Shown piece by piece: positions 1-8,442 of a DNA stretch of 64,000 nt. The DNA comes from Flavobacterium salmonis (lineage in GTDB: Bacteria > Bacteroidota > Bacteroidia > Flavobacteriales > Flavobacteriaceae). Made by a program: the position numbers and the translations under genes. A model generated the notes under the pieces. The model saw only the letters and a list, made by a program, of their open reading frames with translations. It was not told the DNA's origin and searched no databases. The stretch covers positions 284,742 to 348,741 of the forward strand of contig NZ_CAIJDP010000089.1 of assembly GCF_903819435.1 (NCBI RefSeq), written 5' to 3'. Position 1 is the first letter of the stretch, and each line of letters starts with the position of its first letter.

Positions 1-761
1 ATAAACCATGTACCTATAAAATGGAGGCTTACAATGCTTTTGTTGATACAATTGGAAATAAAGGACATGTCAATATGTATATCTATTATTGTGATGAGCA
101 GCTTTTTATTAATGCTTTGAAAAAAAACATTAATAATTATAACTATTTTATAATTATGCCTCATTTTAGAACCAGCAAAAAAACTCATATTAATTATACA
201 AACAGAGTTCTAAAAGCTATTGAAACCATTCCGAAAGATAAACTTTTGATACTCGACAATTCTTATTCTGAAATTTCAGGGAATTTTACAGCAGTTTATC
301 AGGATTTTAAAGAGGATATAATGTATGCGCTGACAAAAGCTTTCGCAAAATTAAAAAAATACAAAAAGATCATTTTGGTGTTTTCAACCCAAACCGTATT
401 TCCAATTCCGGTTGGTTTATTACATGGTTTTAAAGAATTCTGTCAAAATAATTCCCTTGACTTTGAAATCATAGAAGAAGTAAATAATGATCTGAAATTT
501 GAATCAAAAGAAGCTTATATCGTTATTGATGATAATGATTTGGTGCAGCTTGTTCAGCAGATAAAAGAAAAAAAGCTACAAATTGGTACTGATGTAGGTG
601 TCATTTCTTATAATGAAACCCCACTCAAGGCGCTTCTTGACATTAGTGTTCTAAGCAGCGATTTTAAAGCCATGGGACAAAAAGCTGCAGAATTAGTACT
701 GAGCAATAAAAAAGAGTTTTTCAAAAATCCGTTTGGATATATTGAACGCAGTTCTCTATAA
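1..761 (+). CDS. GntR/LacI-type transcriptional regulator, C-terminal sensor part (left end cut off)
   Basis: The reading frame is already open at the first base, so the gene starts left of the window and only about the last 250 residues are visible. These look like a periplasmic-binding-protein-like effector domain of the kind fused to GntR or LacI DNA-binding domains in Bacteroidota. The end has the usual layout of that domain: a strand with VISYNETPL, then a segment with SDFKAMGQKAAELVL, then a final strand ending FGYIERSSL. The DNA-binding domain would lie upstream and cannot be seen, so GntR versus LacI cannot be decided. It probably binds a sugar and controls a nearby carbohydrate gene set, but the target is not visible here. 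The gene ends directly at a perfect terminator hairpin shared with the convergent sugar dehydrogenase. Confidence 0.7.
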   Translation, partial: KPCTYKMEAYNAFVDTIGNKGHVNMYIYYCDEQLFINALKKNINNYNYFIIMPHFRTSKKTHINYTNRVLKAIETIPKDKLLILDNSYSEISGNFTAVYQDFKEDIMYALTKAFAKLKKYKKIILVFSTQTVFPIPVGLLHGFKEFCQNNSLDFEIIEEVNNDLKFESKEAYIVIDDNDLVQLVQQIKEKKLQIGTDVGVISYNETPLKALLDISVLSSDFKAMGQKAAELVLSNKKEFFKNPFGYIERSSL

Positions 762-788
762 AAAATGGCGCCTGAGAGCGCCATTTTT
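761..788. terminator. Bidirectional rho-independent terminator
   Basis: A perfect 11-bp inverted repeat (AAAAATGGCGC and GCGCCATTTTT) with a 6-nt loop sits between two convergent genes. The A-tract on one arm and T-tract on the other let it work in both directions, serving the regulator on the plus strand and the sugar dehydrogenase on the minus strand. Confidence 0.9.
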
Positions 789-798
789 ATTGAAATCA

Positions 799-2028
799 TT
801 ATTTCTTATCTATCTTATAAAGTCTACCCTGATCGGTTACAGCATACAAAGCACCGTCATTGCCCTGAGTAACATCTCTAAATCGCTGACCTTCGCCAGC
901 TAAAAGCCTTTCTTCTCCCACAACACGGTTATTTACTATTGCAAGACGTGCTATATGTTGACCACTTAATGCCCCTATAAATAAATTATTTTTCCATTCC
1001 GGCACACGGTCACCCTTATAAAAAGTCATACCGCTTGGTGATATAACAGGATCCCAGTAATACACCGGTTGTTCCATGCCTTCTTTTTTCTGGATAGCAT
1101 CTCCAATTGCCTCTCCTCCGTATTCTATACCATAAGTTATGATTGGCCATCCGTAATTTGAGCCTGCTTTTAATCGATTAATTTCATCTCCCCCACGCGG
1201 TCCATGTTCACTTAGCCAAATTTCACCTGTAGTCGGGTGAAGTGCCAGCCCTTGCGGATTTCTATGCCCTATAGTATACAATTCTGCTAAAGCTCCTGTC
1301 TGACTAAAAACAGGATTGCCAGTTGCTGGCAGTCCGTCTTTGGTTATTCTGACCACTTTTCCTAAACCGGCAGAAACCGACTGTGCCAACGGTCTGGTTG
1401 CTAACACTGAACGTTCTCCTGTACTAACGATAAGATTTCCGGTTTTATCAAAAAGAATACGACCTCCATAATGAAGCGTACTTGCATTTGCCGGATTTGC
1501 ACGATAAATTACAGTCGCTCCTTCGATTGTTTTTTCATCATTTGATAACTTTCCTTTCGCAACTGCTGTTAGGTTTCCGCCTGTTCCTGCTTCAGCAAAC
1601 ACCCAATAAATCATTCTATTGGATGTAAAATCAGGATCAAGACACAAGCCCAATAAACCTCCCTGATTTGCCGAATTTACCGCTGGTAAACCTGTAATTG
1701 CGGCACTTACTTCACCTGTTACTTTAACAATGCGTAAGTTTCCTGTTGTTTTCTCGGTAACTAAAAGTCTGCCATCCGGAAGGCTTTTGACCCCCCAGGG
1801 ACTGGTCAATGCTGAAGTGATAATCTTTGCCTCATAACTCGTATTGGTCTGTAGTCCGCCTATTCGTGTTTGTCCCTCAAACGCAGGAGTATAAGTTGTA
1901 TTGGCTGAATTATTTTCAACCGGATTTGTCGGTGTTCCCAGATCGTTTGTGTTTTTATCATCGTTCGAGCAGCTGAATAATGTAAAAGATGCAATTAAAA
2001 GACTCAGAATTTGATTTGTATTTCTCAT
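799..2028 (-). CDS. PQQ-dependent sugar dehydrogenase lipoprotein (GSDH/sorbosone dehydrogenase family)
   Basis: This 409-aa protein resembles soluble aldose sugar dehydrogenases of the YliI type, six-bladed beta-propellers that use PQQ to oxidise sugars in the periplasm. The N-terminus has a hydrophobic stretch ending in a lipobox (LFSC, Cys20), so it is probably a membrane-anchored lipoprotein. A Ser/Thr/Asn-rich linker precedes the propeller at about residue 50. Family hallmarks are SPWGVKSLPDGRLLVTE near the start, LHYGGRILFDKTGN followed by STGER in the middle, and EHGPRGGDEINRLKAGSNYG in the cofactor and calcium region. Length is normal for the family. It is transcribed alone, opposite to the injection-system regulator, and ends at a shared terminator. 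No PQQ synthesis genes are in the window, so the cofactor may be scavenged. The sugar substrate is unknown. Confidence 0.85.
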   Translation of the reverse strand: MRNTNQILSLLIASFTLFSCSNDDKNTNDLGTPTNPVENNSANTTYTPAFEGQTRIGGLQTNTSYEAKIITSALTSPWGVKSLPDGRLLVTEKTTGNLRIVKVTGEVSAAITGLPAVNSANQGGLLGLCLDPDFTSNRMIYWVFAEAGTGGNLTAVAKGKLSNDEKTIEGATVIYRANPANASTLHYGGRILFDKTGNLIVSTGERSVLATRPLAQSVSAGLGKVVRITKDGLPATGNPVFSQTGALAELYTIGHRNPQGLALHPTTGEIWLSEHGPRGGDEINRLKAGSNYGWPIITYGIEYGGEAIGDAIQKKEGMEQPVYYWDPVISPSGMTFYKGDRVPEWKNNLFIGALSGQHIARLAIVNNRVVGEERLLAGEGQRFRDVTQGNDGALYAVTDQGRLYKIDKK

Positions 2029-2369
2029 CGTATTTTGGATTTAATTTTTTGTAATAGTTTTCAAAAATCTAAAATTAATTCTATAAAAAATTATACAATT
2101 TATCTTATGATTTATATAATTTTAAACATTAGCAACTTATTTCATATAACAATATAAAATACAATTTAGACAATTAAAGAATAAAAAGTAAGGAAATAAA
2201 TCTCGGCTAAAAATTCACAGAAAGTCATTTCATTTTAATCAACAACACAAAAAATATGTTTTTCATGACAAGAAAAACCTGTTCTGTGACAAACTCTCCT
2301 TTTTTAAAATGATTAGATTTTTAATTTTAAACTGCTATAATAAACCAACCCAAAAAAACGATCACCAAA
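2029..2369. other. 341-bp divergent intergenic region upstream of the injection-system regulator
   Basis: This is very AT-rich spacer between the dehydrogenase and the eCIS regulator, which are transcribed apart. I see no ORF and no good TAnnTTTG promoter. There is an 8-bp inverted repeat, TCACAGAA at 2215-2222 and TTCTGTGA at 2282-2289, which could be a regulatory site or could be chance. Confidence 0.5.
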
Positions 2370-3239
2370 ATGCCTGAAAAAAAATCAATATTGATAGGAT
2401 GTGATGATACCTTCGTTTTAACCCAGGTATTAAATGTATTGTCAACAATGTCTGATTTTACTTTTTCTACGGTTACTGTTTCCAGAGCTATCGATTTATA
2501 TAATACCGCAAAATCACTGGCACCGGACTTAATTATTTTAGGCTTCAAAAGAAATCAGCCTGTTATAAACGACAGTACTTTCAATTCCAGTAAAATAGAT
2601 ATTCCTATTTTATGTTTAACTCAAAGCTATGAATGCGAATCGTCATGCTGGTCAAAAAACTGTATTATTTTTACACATCCATATAAGCTTATTAATAATG
2701 TTGATTTTTTAATCTACAGAATCAAATCTATATTTGTCTTAAAAAAAACAGAAACTACAAATAAAGCGAGTTCAACATTTGCAGAAGCAGCCTTACAAAA
2801 AAATGATTTTAATCATACCAGAGAATTAAGTCATTATGTGATGGAACTTGATCAAAAAGTAGAAGTACTTCAAAATATTAAAAAACGTATTTCGTTCCTG
2901 TACCCAAATGTTGATGATACTATCAGAAGAGAATTAATGTCTATCGCAAATTGTATTAAAACGGCTGCCAATGACAATAAACTCTGGGACGATTTTAAAA
3001 TTTATTTTGAACAATCAGATCCAGAATTTTTATTGGCCCTTGCCAAAAAACATCCTTCCCTTAGTCCTAAAGATTTAAAGTATTGCTGCTACATTAAAAT
3101 GAATATGAGTAATAATGACATTACCAACCTTCTCGGTATTAATCAGGAAAGCGTACGAACTCATAAATACCGCTTAAAAAAGAAATTGACACTTGAAAAA
3201 AAACAGGATATCATTTCGTATTTAAGAAGCGTCTCTTAA
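2370..3239 (+). CDS. Stand-alone pseudo-receiver / LuxR-like HTH transcriptional regulator of the eCIS locus
   Basis: The 289-aa protein has two parts. Residues 1 to about 125 look like a response-regulator receiver fold: an acidic pair (CDD, residues 10-12), a strand PDLIIL ending in Gly where the phosphorylated Asp should be, then LCLT and a late Lys in HPYK. The missing Asp argues against normal phosphorylation. Residues about 215-289 form a LuxR-like helix-turn-helix with LSPKDLKYC, MNMSNNDITNLLGI and RTHKYRLKKKL. A helical linker joins them. This C-terminal region closely resembles that of the propeller regulator at 55.8-58.6 kb. It is the first gene of the injection-system locus, in the same direction, but a terminator separates it from the structural genes, so it probably acts on them in trans. 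The target and signal are inferred from position only. Confidence 0.75.
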   Translation: MPEKKSILIGCDDTFVLTQVLNVLSTMSDFTFSTVTVSRAIDLYNTAKSLAPDLIILGFKRNQPVINDSTFNSSKIDIPILCLTQSYECESSCWSKNCIIFTHPYKLINNVDFLIYRIKSIFVLKKTETTNKASSTFAEAALQKNDFNHTRELSHYVMELDQKVEVLQNIKKRISFLYPNVDDTIRRELMSIANCIKTAANDNKLWDDFKIYFEQSDPEFLLALAKKHPSLSPKDLKYCCYIKMNMSNNDITNLLGINQESVRTHKYRLKKKLTLEKKQDIISYLRSVS

Positions 3240-3582
3240 AATCACTTCATCTTTCGATATAAAAAAGCTTAATTGATTCATTTTACAACCTGTAACTGAA
3301 TCAATTTTTATTTTATAACAAACTAACAGCATACCCTAAATAAAACTAAAAACCACTAAAATCATCTTTCATAAATCGTATTAAAACTGACCATACATAA
3401 TGAATAAATCCTTTCTTTTTACTAAAAAATATTCCTGTCTACATTTTGTCTATATAACATCAGAAATTTTAAACAATGTATACGAAAAGTACATTCTGAA
3501 AATCTTACACAAATTCAATTCTAAAGTAATTTTACCACTGCCATTGACAATCTCTTTTCTGAATAATTTAAATCATATTAAA
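3240..3582. other. Intergenic region before the eCIS structural operon
   Basis: It holds a terminator for the regulator at its left end. To the right is AT-rich sequence that should contain the main promoter of the structural operon, but I find no clean TAnnTTTG; TACATTTTG near 3439 has one extra T. The frame of the next gene is open from ATG at 3400, giving a 61-residue extension that does not look like the DUF4255 family. Confidence 0.45.
3271..3315 (+). terminator. Rho-independent terminator after the eCIS regulator gene
   Basis: A perfect 10-bp stem, AATTGATTCA with TGAATCAATT, has a 16-nt loop and is followed by TTTATTTTAT. It would uncouple the regulator from the injection-system structural genes. 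The AT-rich stem makes it moderate in strength. Confidence 0.6.
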
Positions 3583-4152
3583 ATGATCAATCAATCACTT
3601 CAATTTACGAATAAATTACTGGGACAGTTTTTAAAAAACCGTTTTGGACTGGACGAAGATAAAATCGTCCTGAATTATATTGTAGATGTGAATGGCACAT
3701 TTCCTAAAGTGAATCAGAATAAAGTGGTTTTATCCTTAATCAATGTGGAGAAAGAAACCAATCAGCCATTTTATATAAAAAACAAACAGCTCGAAAACGG
3801 AAATTATTCCAGTTTTAACCCTGTCGAAAGATACAATCTGGACATCCTGATCAGCAGTAATTTTGACGATTATAATGAATCTCTAAAATTTCTCGATGCC
3901 ATTATTTATTTTTTTCAGATTAATAATTATCTGGATGCTTCCAGCTCTTCTTCTATTCCGGAAGGCTTGTCAAAACTGGAATTTGAATACGAAAAGATTT
4001 CGTACCATCAGATGCATAGTTTATGGACCGCAATGGGAGCAAAATACCAGCCGTCAATAATTTATAAAATGAAACTTATAAAAGTTCAGGCCAATGAAAC
4101 AATCGCGATTACACCAGCTGTAACCAATACCAGTAATGCTCTGACAACATGA
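3583..4152 (+). CDS. DUF4255 protein, probable eCIS sheath cap / tail terminator (Pvc16/Cis16-like)
   Basis: The 189-aa protein begins MINQSLQFTNKLLGQFL and continues FGLDEDKIVLNYIVDVNG, the usual start of DUF4255 proteins. In characterised contractile injection systems this family caps the end of the sheath and tube away from the baseplate. The middle has NPVERYNLDILISSNF and DAIIYFFQINNYLDAS, and the end has YHQMHSLWTAMGAKYQPSIIYKMKLIKV, both typical. I chose the ATG at 3583 because the in-frame extension back to 3400 lacks family similarity and would add 61 hydrophobic, low-complexity residues. It is the first structural gene and overlaps the next one by 4 nt (ATGA), which suggests translational coupling. 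Confidence 0.85.
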   Translation: MINQSLQFTNKLLGQFLKNRFGLDEDKIVLNYIVDVNGTFPKVNQNKVVLSLINVEKETNQPFYIKNKQLENGNYSSFNPVERYNLDILISSNFDDYNESLKFLDAIIYFFQINNYLDASSSSSIPEGLSKLEFEYEKISYHQMHSLWTAMGAKYQPSIIYKMKLIKVQANETIAITPAVTNTSNALTT

Positions 4153-4982
4153 TACAAAGCAATTACATAAAAATATTTACTACAGCTGTGTATCATACTT
4201 ATTTTGATAACACCAAGTGCAATTGTCTTGATTTTATTGCTAATCATAAAACAGAAAAAATACTAAAGAGATTTGGTTTTAAAATCAATACTATTTACAA
4301 CGGTTTTGATTTGTTCAGTACTACATCATCACTATCAAATTTATTCGATTATATTTCGAAAACTACTACACAGAATTACTTTGAATTTGATATTAGATGC
4401 AGTAATCCAAATTTCATTCTTTTTACAGCATTACCTATAAACTGGCTCGGCGAAATTATATTTGACAGCCATGATGATAAAAATCAGAATAACAATGGTA
4501 TTACAACGCTCAGCCCAACATTAGAAACAAAATCAATGGCTCCGTTTTTTGGCAGTTTAAAAATTTATTTTGCTGATATTCTAAAAAATCAAACCACTAC
4601 TCCCTTTCAGTTTGAAATAAAATTTAAAGCCAGAGCGACACAATGGCAATACTATTTTATTAATAAAAATGCCGTTACCTTAAACAATCCGGCGATTACT
4701 GAAAAAGAAAATATTCAATTTGATGGTCCGCAGCAGGTTACTCTTCAAACAGGAGAAAAAGCGCTCCTTTTTACATCAAGCACTACTAATATTCTGCTTA
4801 GTGAAAAACCGAAGTACAAATTTGATTTAATTAATAAAAATACATCAAATGGATCCGGTCAAAGCAATTTAAACGGAAAAGTAATCATTAAAGGACTACC
4901 TGTTCCTGATGTTTCACGAATTGAAATAGTCAAAAACAGTAAGACAAATCAAATAGCATCACCAATGTATATCTATCTATAA
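4149..4982 (+). CDS. Conserved eCIS-associated protein of unknown function, possible cap adaptor
   Basis: This 277-aa protein has no signal peptide or membrane segment. It is rich in beta-strand-like sequence. I recall similar proteins in the same place, between the DUF4255 gene and the sheath gene, in other Bacteroidota injection-system clusters, but I cannot name a domain. Features that look conserved are an early CNCLDF segment, LKIYFADIL near residue 140, KFKARATQWQYYFINK near residue 160, and GKVIIKGLPVPD near the C-terminus. It overlaps the cap gene by 4 nt and is followed closely by the sheath gene, so it is almost certainly structural or needed for assembly. A second cap or cap-adaptor protein, as reported for AlgoCIS, is one possibility. 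That role is inference from position. Confidence 0.6.
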   Translation: MIQSNYIKIFTTAVYHTYFDNTKCNCLDFIANHKTEKILKRFGFKINTIYNGFDLFSTTSSLSNLFDYISKTTTQNYFEFDIRCSNPNFILFTALPINWLGEIIFDSHDDKNQNNNGITTLSPTLETKSMAPFFGSLKIYFADILKNQTTTPFQFEIKFKARATQWQYYFINKNAVTLNNPAITEKENIQFDGPQQVTLQTGEKALLFTSSTTNILLSEKPKYKFDLINKNTSNGSGQSNLNGKVIIKGLPVPDVSRIEIVKNSKTNQIASPMYIYL

Positions 4983-5019
4983 AAAACAAATTAAAATGAA
5001 CATTAAAAATTAAAAATCA

Positions 5020-6597
5020 ATGAATTTATCTACCATCCAAACCCCTGGTGTGTATATTCAGGAATTAAATGCCTTTCCAAATTCAGTAGTAGCAGTTGCT
5101 ACGGCTGTACCGGCATTTATTGGATACACGCCACAAGCTTCTTACGAAGGTAAATCGTACACGAATGTACCGGTAAGAATCACATCGTTCTCTGATTTTC
5201 AGGCATTTTTTTGTTTACCGGATCCTGCGAGTCCAGCAAGTCCTGCTAAACAATATAGCCCTGAATATTATTTGGTACAACAAAAAAGTCAGCCGGCAAA
5301 GGGAGACTATATGTTGATCAACGGATCTTACTATTCTATAGTTCCGGATCCTAATACAGTCTATTATTTGTATAACAGCGTGAAGCTTTTTTATGAAAAT
5401 GGCGGTGGCGATGCGTATATTGTATCTGTGGGTACTTATGGCCCCGGATCACAAAAGCCAATGACTCCGGGTACTCCGATTGTGAATCCGAATGTACAGT
5501 TAAACGACTTATCTAACGGTCTTACTTTATTACTAAACGAACCGGAACCAACGATGTACATTTGTCCTGAAGCTACTTTGTTAAATCTTGCAGACAATGG
5601 TACCCTTATGCAATCAATGCTTCTTCAGGCTACAAAAATGCAAACAGCCATGTGCTTATTTGATATTATTGGAGGTGATGATCCTGATCCTATTTTGTAT
5701 ACTCAGGACATTATCAATTTCAGGAATAACACGGGTGCTCAGGGTCTAAATTATGGTATGGCCTATTATCCATTTATTGGAACTACCATAATGCAGAATT
5801 CGGATATTGATTATACCAATTTATTTGGTGGTGATATAAAACAGCTTGCCTCAATTCTTAATCCGCCAAGTGCACCTAACCCGGCCGTTGCTACGATTAT
5901 TGCCAACATTCAAAATCCTGATAGCGGTTTAAGTGTTACTCAGAACAACAACGCTCTTTTGATTGCGAGCCCAATTTACTCGTTAATCATAAAACACGTA
6001 CTGACTGATGCTAATATTCTGCCTCCAAGCGGTGCTATGGCTGGGGTTATTACTACCACTGACAATGCTGTTGGCCCTTGGCAAGCACCTGCAAATACTT
6101 CTATTGTTGGAGCAGCTTCATTACCAATCAGTATTTCTGAAAGTCAGCAGGCAAATTTAAATGTTGATGCCGTTTCAGGAAAATCTATCAATGCAATCAG
6201 AATGTTTAATGGATTGGGTATTTTAATTTGGGGTTCAAGAACCTTAGACGGAAATAGCCAGGACTGGCGATATATTCCGGTAAGAAGAACCATGATTTTT
6301 CTTGAACAGTCTTGTAAACTCGCAGCTCAGGCTTATGTGTTCCAGCCAAATGACAAAAATACCTGGGAAGCCGTAATTTCGATGATCAGCAGTTTTCTTA
6401 ATTCGATCTGGAAACAAGGCGGTCTGCAAGGTGCGAGTGCATCAGATGCTTATTCAGTTGCCTGTGGATTGGGCTCTACAATGACAGCAGATGATCTTTT
6501 GAATGGTTTTATGAATGTAACTGTAAAAGTAGCAGTAGTTCATCCTGCAGAATTTATCGTATTGACATTTCAACAGCAAATGGCAACTTCTAGTTAA
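5020..6597 (+). CDS. Contractile tail sheath protein (Pvc2/Afp2-like)
   Basis: The 525-aa protein starts with the classic sheath N-terminus TPGVYIQELNAFPNSV followed by VATAVPAFIGYT. It ends with the conserved C-terminal sheath domain, including INAIRMFNGLGILIWGSRTL, RYIPVRRTMIFLEQS and a final VKVAVVHPAEFIVLTFQQQ. This domain forms the contractile outer tube that drives the inner tube outward. Afp and PVC loci carry several sheath genes; here I see only one, as is common in simpler Bacteroidota systems. The middle region (about 60-300) is the variable surface-exposed part. A 21-bp tandem duplication begins at its 3' end and includes the stop codon. Confidence 0.95.
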   Translation: MNLSTIQTPGVYIQELNAFPNSVVAVATAVPAFIGYTPQASYEGKSYTNVPVRITSFSDFQAFFCLPDPASPASPAKQYSPEYYLVQQKSQPAKGDYMLINGSYYSIVPDPNTVYYLYNSVKLFYENGGGDAYIVSVGTYGPGSQKPMTPGTPIVNPNVQLNDLSNGLTLLLNEPEPTMYICPEATLLNLADNGTLMQSMLLQATKMQTAMCLFDIIGGDDPDPILYTQDIINFRNNTGAQGLNYGMAYYPFIGTTIMQNSDIDYTNLFGGDIKQLASILNPPSAPNPAVATIIANIQNPDSGLSVTQNNNALLIASPIYSLIIKHVLTDANILPPSGAMAGVITTTDNAVGPWQAPANTSIVGAASLPISISESQQANLNVDAVSGKSINAIRMFNGLGILIWGSRTLDGNSQDWRYIPVRRTMIFLEQSCKLAAQAYVFQPNDKNTWEAVISMISSFLNSIWKQGGLQGASASDAYSVACGLGSTMTADDLLNGFMNVTVKVAVVHPAEFIVLTFQQQMATSS

Positions 6598-6628
6598 TCA
6601 AAGAAATACTCTAGTTAATCAAAGAAAT
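6589..6628. repeat. 21-bp-period tandem duplication over the sheath stop codon
   Basis: The 19-mer that starts TCTAGTTAATC occurs at 6589-6607 and again at 6610-6628. The first copy includes the TAA stop of the sheath gene. It looks like a slippage duplication between the sheath and tube genes. Confidence 0.85.
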
Positions 6629-6650
6629 TTTTAATTTAAAATAAAATATT

Positions 6651-7124
6651 ATGCCACCACCAGATGACGGAAGCGTACAAGGCGCAACATGGCCAATGCC
6701 AAAGTTTAGGTTCGAAGTAGACCTTGGAACCGAATTGACAAAAGTAGCTTTTCAGGAAGTTACAGGAATGGATGTCGAAAATCAAATTATAGAATATCGT
6801 AAAAGTAACAGCCCTCTTTTTTCTGTAGAAAAAATGCCGGGAATTACCAAATACGGAAATGTTACCATGAAGCGTGGCATCTTTGTAAACGATAATACTT
6901 TTTGGGACTGGCATCAGCAAATCGTGATGAATACGATTAAAAGAAGAACAGTTTTGATCAAATTATTAGACGAAAAAGGCGATGTAACCATGCAATGGAC
7001 ATTAAATAATGCCTGGCCAACCAAAATTACCAGCACCGATTTAAAATCTGATGGAAATGAGGTTGCAGTAGACACTATCGAAATTGCACATGAGCAGCTC
7101 ATCATTAAAAATGGTGGCAAATAA
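6651..7124 (+). CDS. Inner tube protein, T4 gp19-like (Pvc1/Cis1-like)
   Basis: The 157-aa protein belongs to the phage T4 gp19-like tail tube family. It has the family pattern FRFEVDLGTELTKVAFQEVTG, then IEYRKSN and MPGITKYGNVTMKRGIF, then MQWTLNNAWPTKI and a terminal EVAVDTIEIAHEQL. Stacked hexamers of this protein would form the hollow tube inside the sheath that holds or conducts cargo. Length is normal. The start codon follows an A/T-rich leader typical of Flavobacterium. Its stop codon overlaps the start of the second tube gene by 1 nt, so the two tube proteins are probably made together. Confidence 0.93.
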   Translation: MPPPDDGSVQGATWPMPKFRFEVDLGTELTKVAFQEVTGMDVENQIIEYRKSNSPLFSVEKMPGITKYGNVTMKRGIFVNDNTFWDWHQQIVMNTIKRRTVLIKLLDEKGDVTMQWTLNNAWPTKITSTDLKSDGNEVAVDTIEIAHEQLIIKNGGK

Positions 7125-7582
7125 TGGATTATCCGGTTAGCTTCTATTTTACACTTTCATTTTCAGGTGTAGATGCAGCTTTCAAAGAGGTATCAGGAAT
7201 TTCGAAAGAATTAAGTGTTGAAGAAATTGTTTGCGGAGGCGAGAATCGTTTTAAATACCGCCTCCCAACTGTTTCTAACAGCCAAAACTTAGTTCTTAAA
7301 AGAGCCGTAGTACCCGTGGGATCTCAATTGGTAAACTGGTGTGCAAACTCTATTGATCAGGGATTATCAAATACGATTCAGCCCCACAATGTGATTTTGA
7401 GTTTGCTTAATGCCACCGGTATTGTATGCATGCAATGGACTTTTAATAATGCTTATCCTGTAAAATATACTATTTCTGACTTAAACTCGCAGGAAAGCGG
7501 TATTGCAATAGAATCTATTGAACTCGCCTATACCTATTTTGATATTTCTTCAGACACAAAATTTGATAACCTTTTTACTTAA
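7124..7582 (+). CDS. Second gp19-like tube protein, probable tube initiator (Pvc5-like)
   Basis: This 152-aa protein is a paralogue of the preceding tube protein. It keeps the core pattern FYFTLSFSGVDAAFKEVSGI, NLVLKRAVV, MQWTFNNAYPVKYT and SGIAIESIELAY. In Afp/PVC-type systems a divergent tube paralogue forms the first rings that join the baseplate hub to the main tube. The high divergence from its neighbour fits that specialised role. It contains two Cys residues (in IVCGGENRFKYRL and NWCANSI) that the main tube protein lacks. It starts in the stop codon of the main tube gene and is followed 5 nt later by the small DUF5908 gene. Confidence 0.88.
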   Translation: MDYPVSFYFTLSFSGVDAAFKEVSGISKELSVEEIVCGGENRFKYRLPTVSNSQNLVLKRAVVPVGSQLVNWCANSIDQGLSNTIQPHNVILSLLNATGIVCMQWTFNNAYPVKYTISDLNSQESGIAIESIELAYTYFDISSDTKFDNLFT

Positions 7583-7587
7583 TAATT

Positions 7588-7758
7588 ATGCCAATAGAAA
7601 TAAGAGAACTCATTATCAAGACAGAAATCGTAAGCAGCAATACGAAAAATTCTTCTGTAGTGAAAGAAAAAGAATTATCTGTTTTAAGAAAACAGGTATT
7701 GGAAGAATGCAAAAGGCTGATTGCCGAAAAAAATCAGGAGAATAGCTATAAACGTTAA
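7588..7758 (+). CDS. Small DUF5908-type eCIS protein
   Basis: This 56-aa ORF begins MPIEIRELIIKTEIV, matching the start of DUF5908 proteins, short peptides found between tube and hub genes in Bacteroidota injection-system loci. The second half (KELSVLRKQVLEECKRLIA) is predicted helical and charged. It fits exactly in the gap between the second tube gene and the hub adaptor gene, 5 nt after one and 10 nt before the other. A longer ORF in another frame across this region is a shadow. Its role is not known; a small baseplate or hub component is likely. Confidence 0.8.
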   Translation: MPIEIRELIIKTEIVSSNTKNSSVVKEKELSVLRKQVLEECKRLIAEKNQENSYKR

Positions 7759-7768
7759 AAATAAAAAA

Positions 7769-8440
7769 ATGGCAAGTCTGGAATTAATGAAAATAACAGG
7801 ATATACTGATGAAGAATTTCAAAATAAATTCTCAGCAAGCCCGTATGCCTTTATGATTAATCCTGATACCATTAAAATACAAAAAAGCATTGAATATAAT
7901 GAACAGCAGGCTCCTGCAACGAGCTCTGCATCTCAAAAATATAAAAGTACTCCCAGCGATAAACTAAGTTTCGAAATCATAATAGACTGTACAGGTATTG
8001 TAGATGCAAAACGCATTGATATGGCACAGGAAATAGAGGCGTTGGAAACTATTATTTATACGTATAACGGTAAAATTCACCGTCCTAATTTCGTAAAAGT
8101 ACAGTGGGGTCAAAATATTACTTTTAATGGGGTTCTGGATTCTATAGATATTTCATACACTCTGTTTAAACCAGACGGGAATCCTTTGAGAGCAAAAATA
8201 TCTTTGGCTTTCAGTCAATATATTTCTCCCAAATCAGTAACAATGATTGATGCTCCTCAATCACTGGACTTAACGCATATTGTCAATGTAACAGAGGGAA
8301 TGTCATTACCTCAGTTGTGTTTACAAACGTGGGATGATGACTCCCTCTATATACAAGTGGCACAATTCAACAACCTGAACAAATTCAGAAATCTCAAAGG
8401 GATCGATAAATTAATATTTCCTCCTGTAAATCCATCTTAA
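7769..8440 (+). CDS. CIS tube/hub adaptor protein with LysM-like C-terminus (Pvc7/Afp7-like)
   Basis: The 223-aa protein matches the family that links the tube to the spike hub in contractile systems, related to T4 gp53 and phage LysM tail proteins. The N-terminal half has YAFMINPDTIKIQKSIEYN, then KLSFEIIIDCTGIVD and WGQNITFNGVLDSIDISYTLF. The C-terminal 50 residues (from about 170: IVNVTEGMSLPQLCLQTWDD) look like a LysM fold, often used to bind peptidoglycan or a structural partner. I placed the start at 7769; an in-frame upstream ATG at 7721 lies inside the DUF5908 gene and adds an unlikely basic stretch. The gene sits 2 nt before the spike gene. Confidence 0.85.
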   Translation: MASLELMKITGYTDEEFQNKFSASPYAFMINPDTIKIQKSIEYNEQQAPATSSASQKYKSTPSDKLSFEIIIDCTGIVDAKRIDMAQEIEALETIIYTYNGKIHRPNFVKVQWGQNITFNGVLDSIDISYTLFKPDGNPLRAKISLAFSQYISPKSVTMIDAPQSLDLTHIVNVTEGMSLPQLCLQTWDDDSLYIQVAQFNNLNKFRNLKGIDKLIFPPVNPS

Positions 8441-8442
8441 TC

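Noticed and set aside
3400..3582. N-terminal extension of the DUF4255 protein
   Set aside because: The frame is open for 61 codons but the sequence is not like the family, which starts at MINQSLQF. Taken as chance open frame in AT-rich DNA.
7518..7745. 75-aa plus-strand ORF between tube and hub genes
   Set aside because: It overlaps both the second tube gene and the DUF5908 gene in another frame, and its composition is unlike its neighbours.
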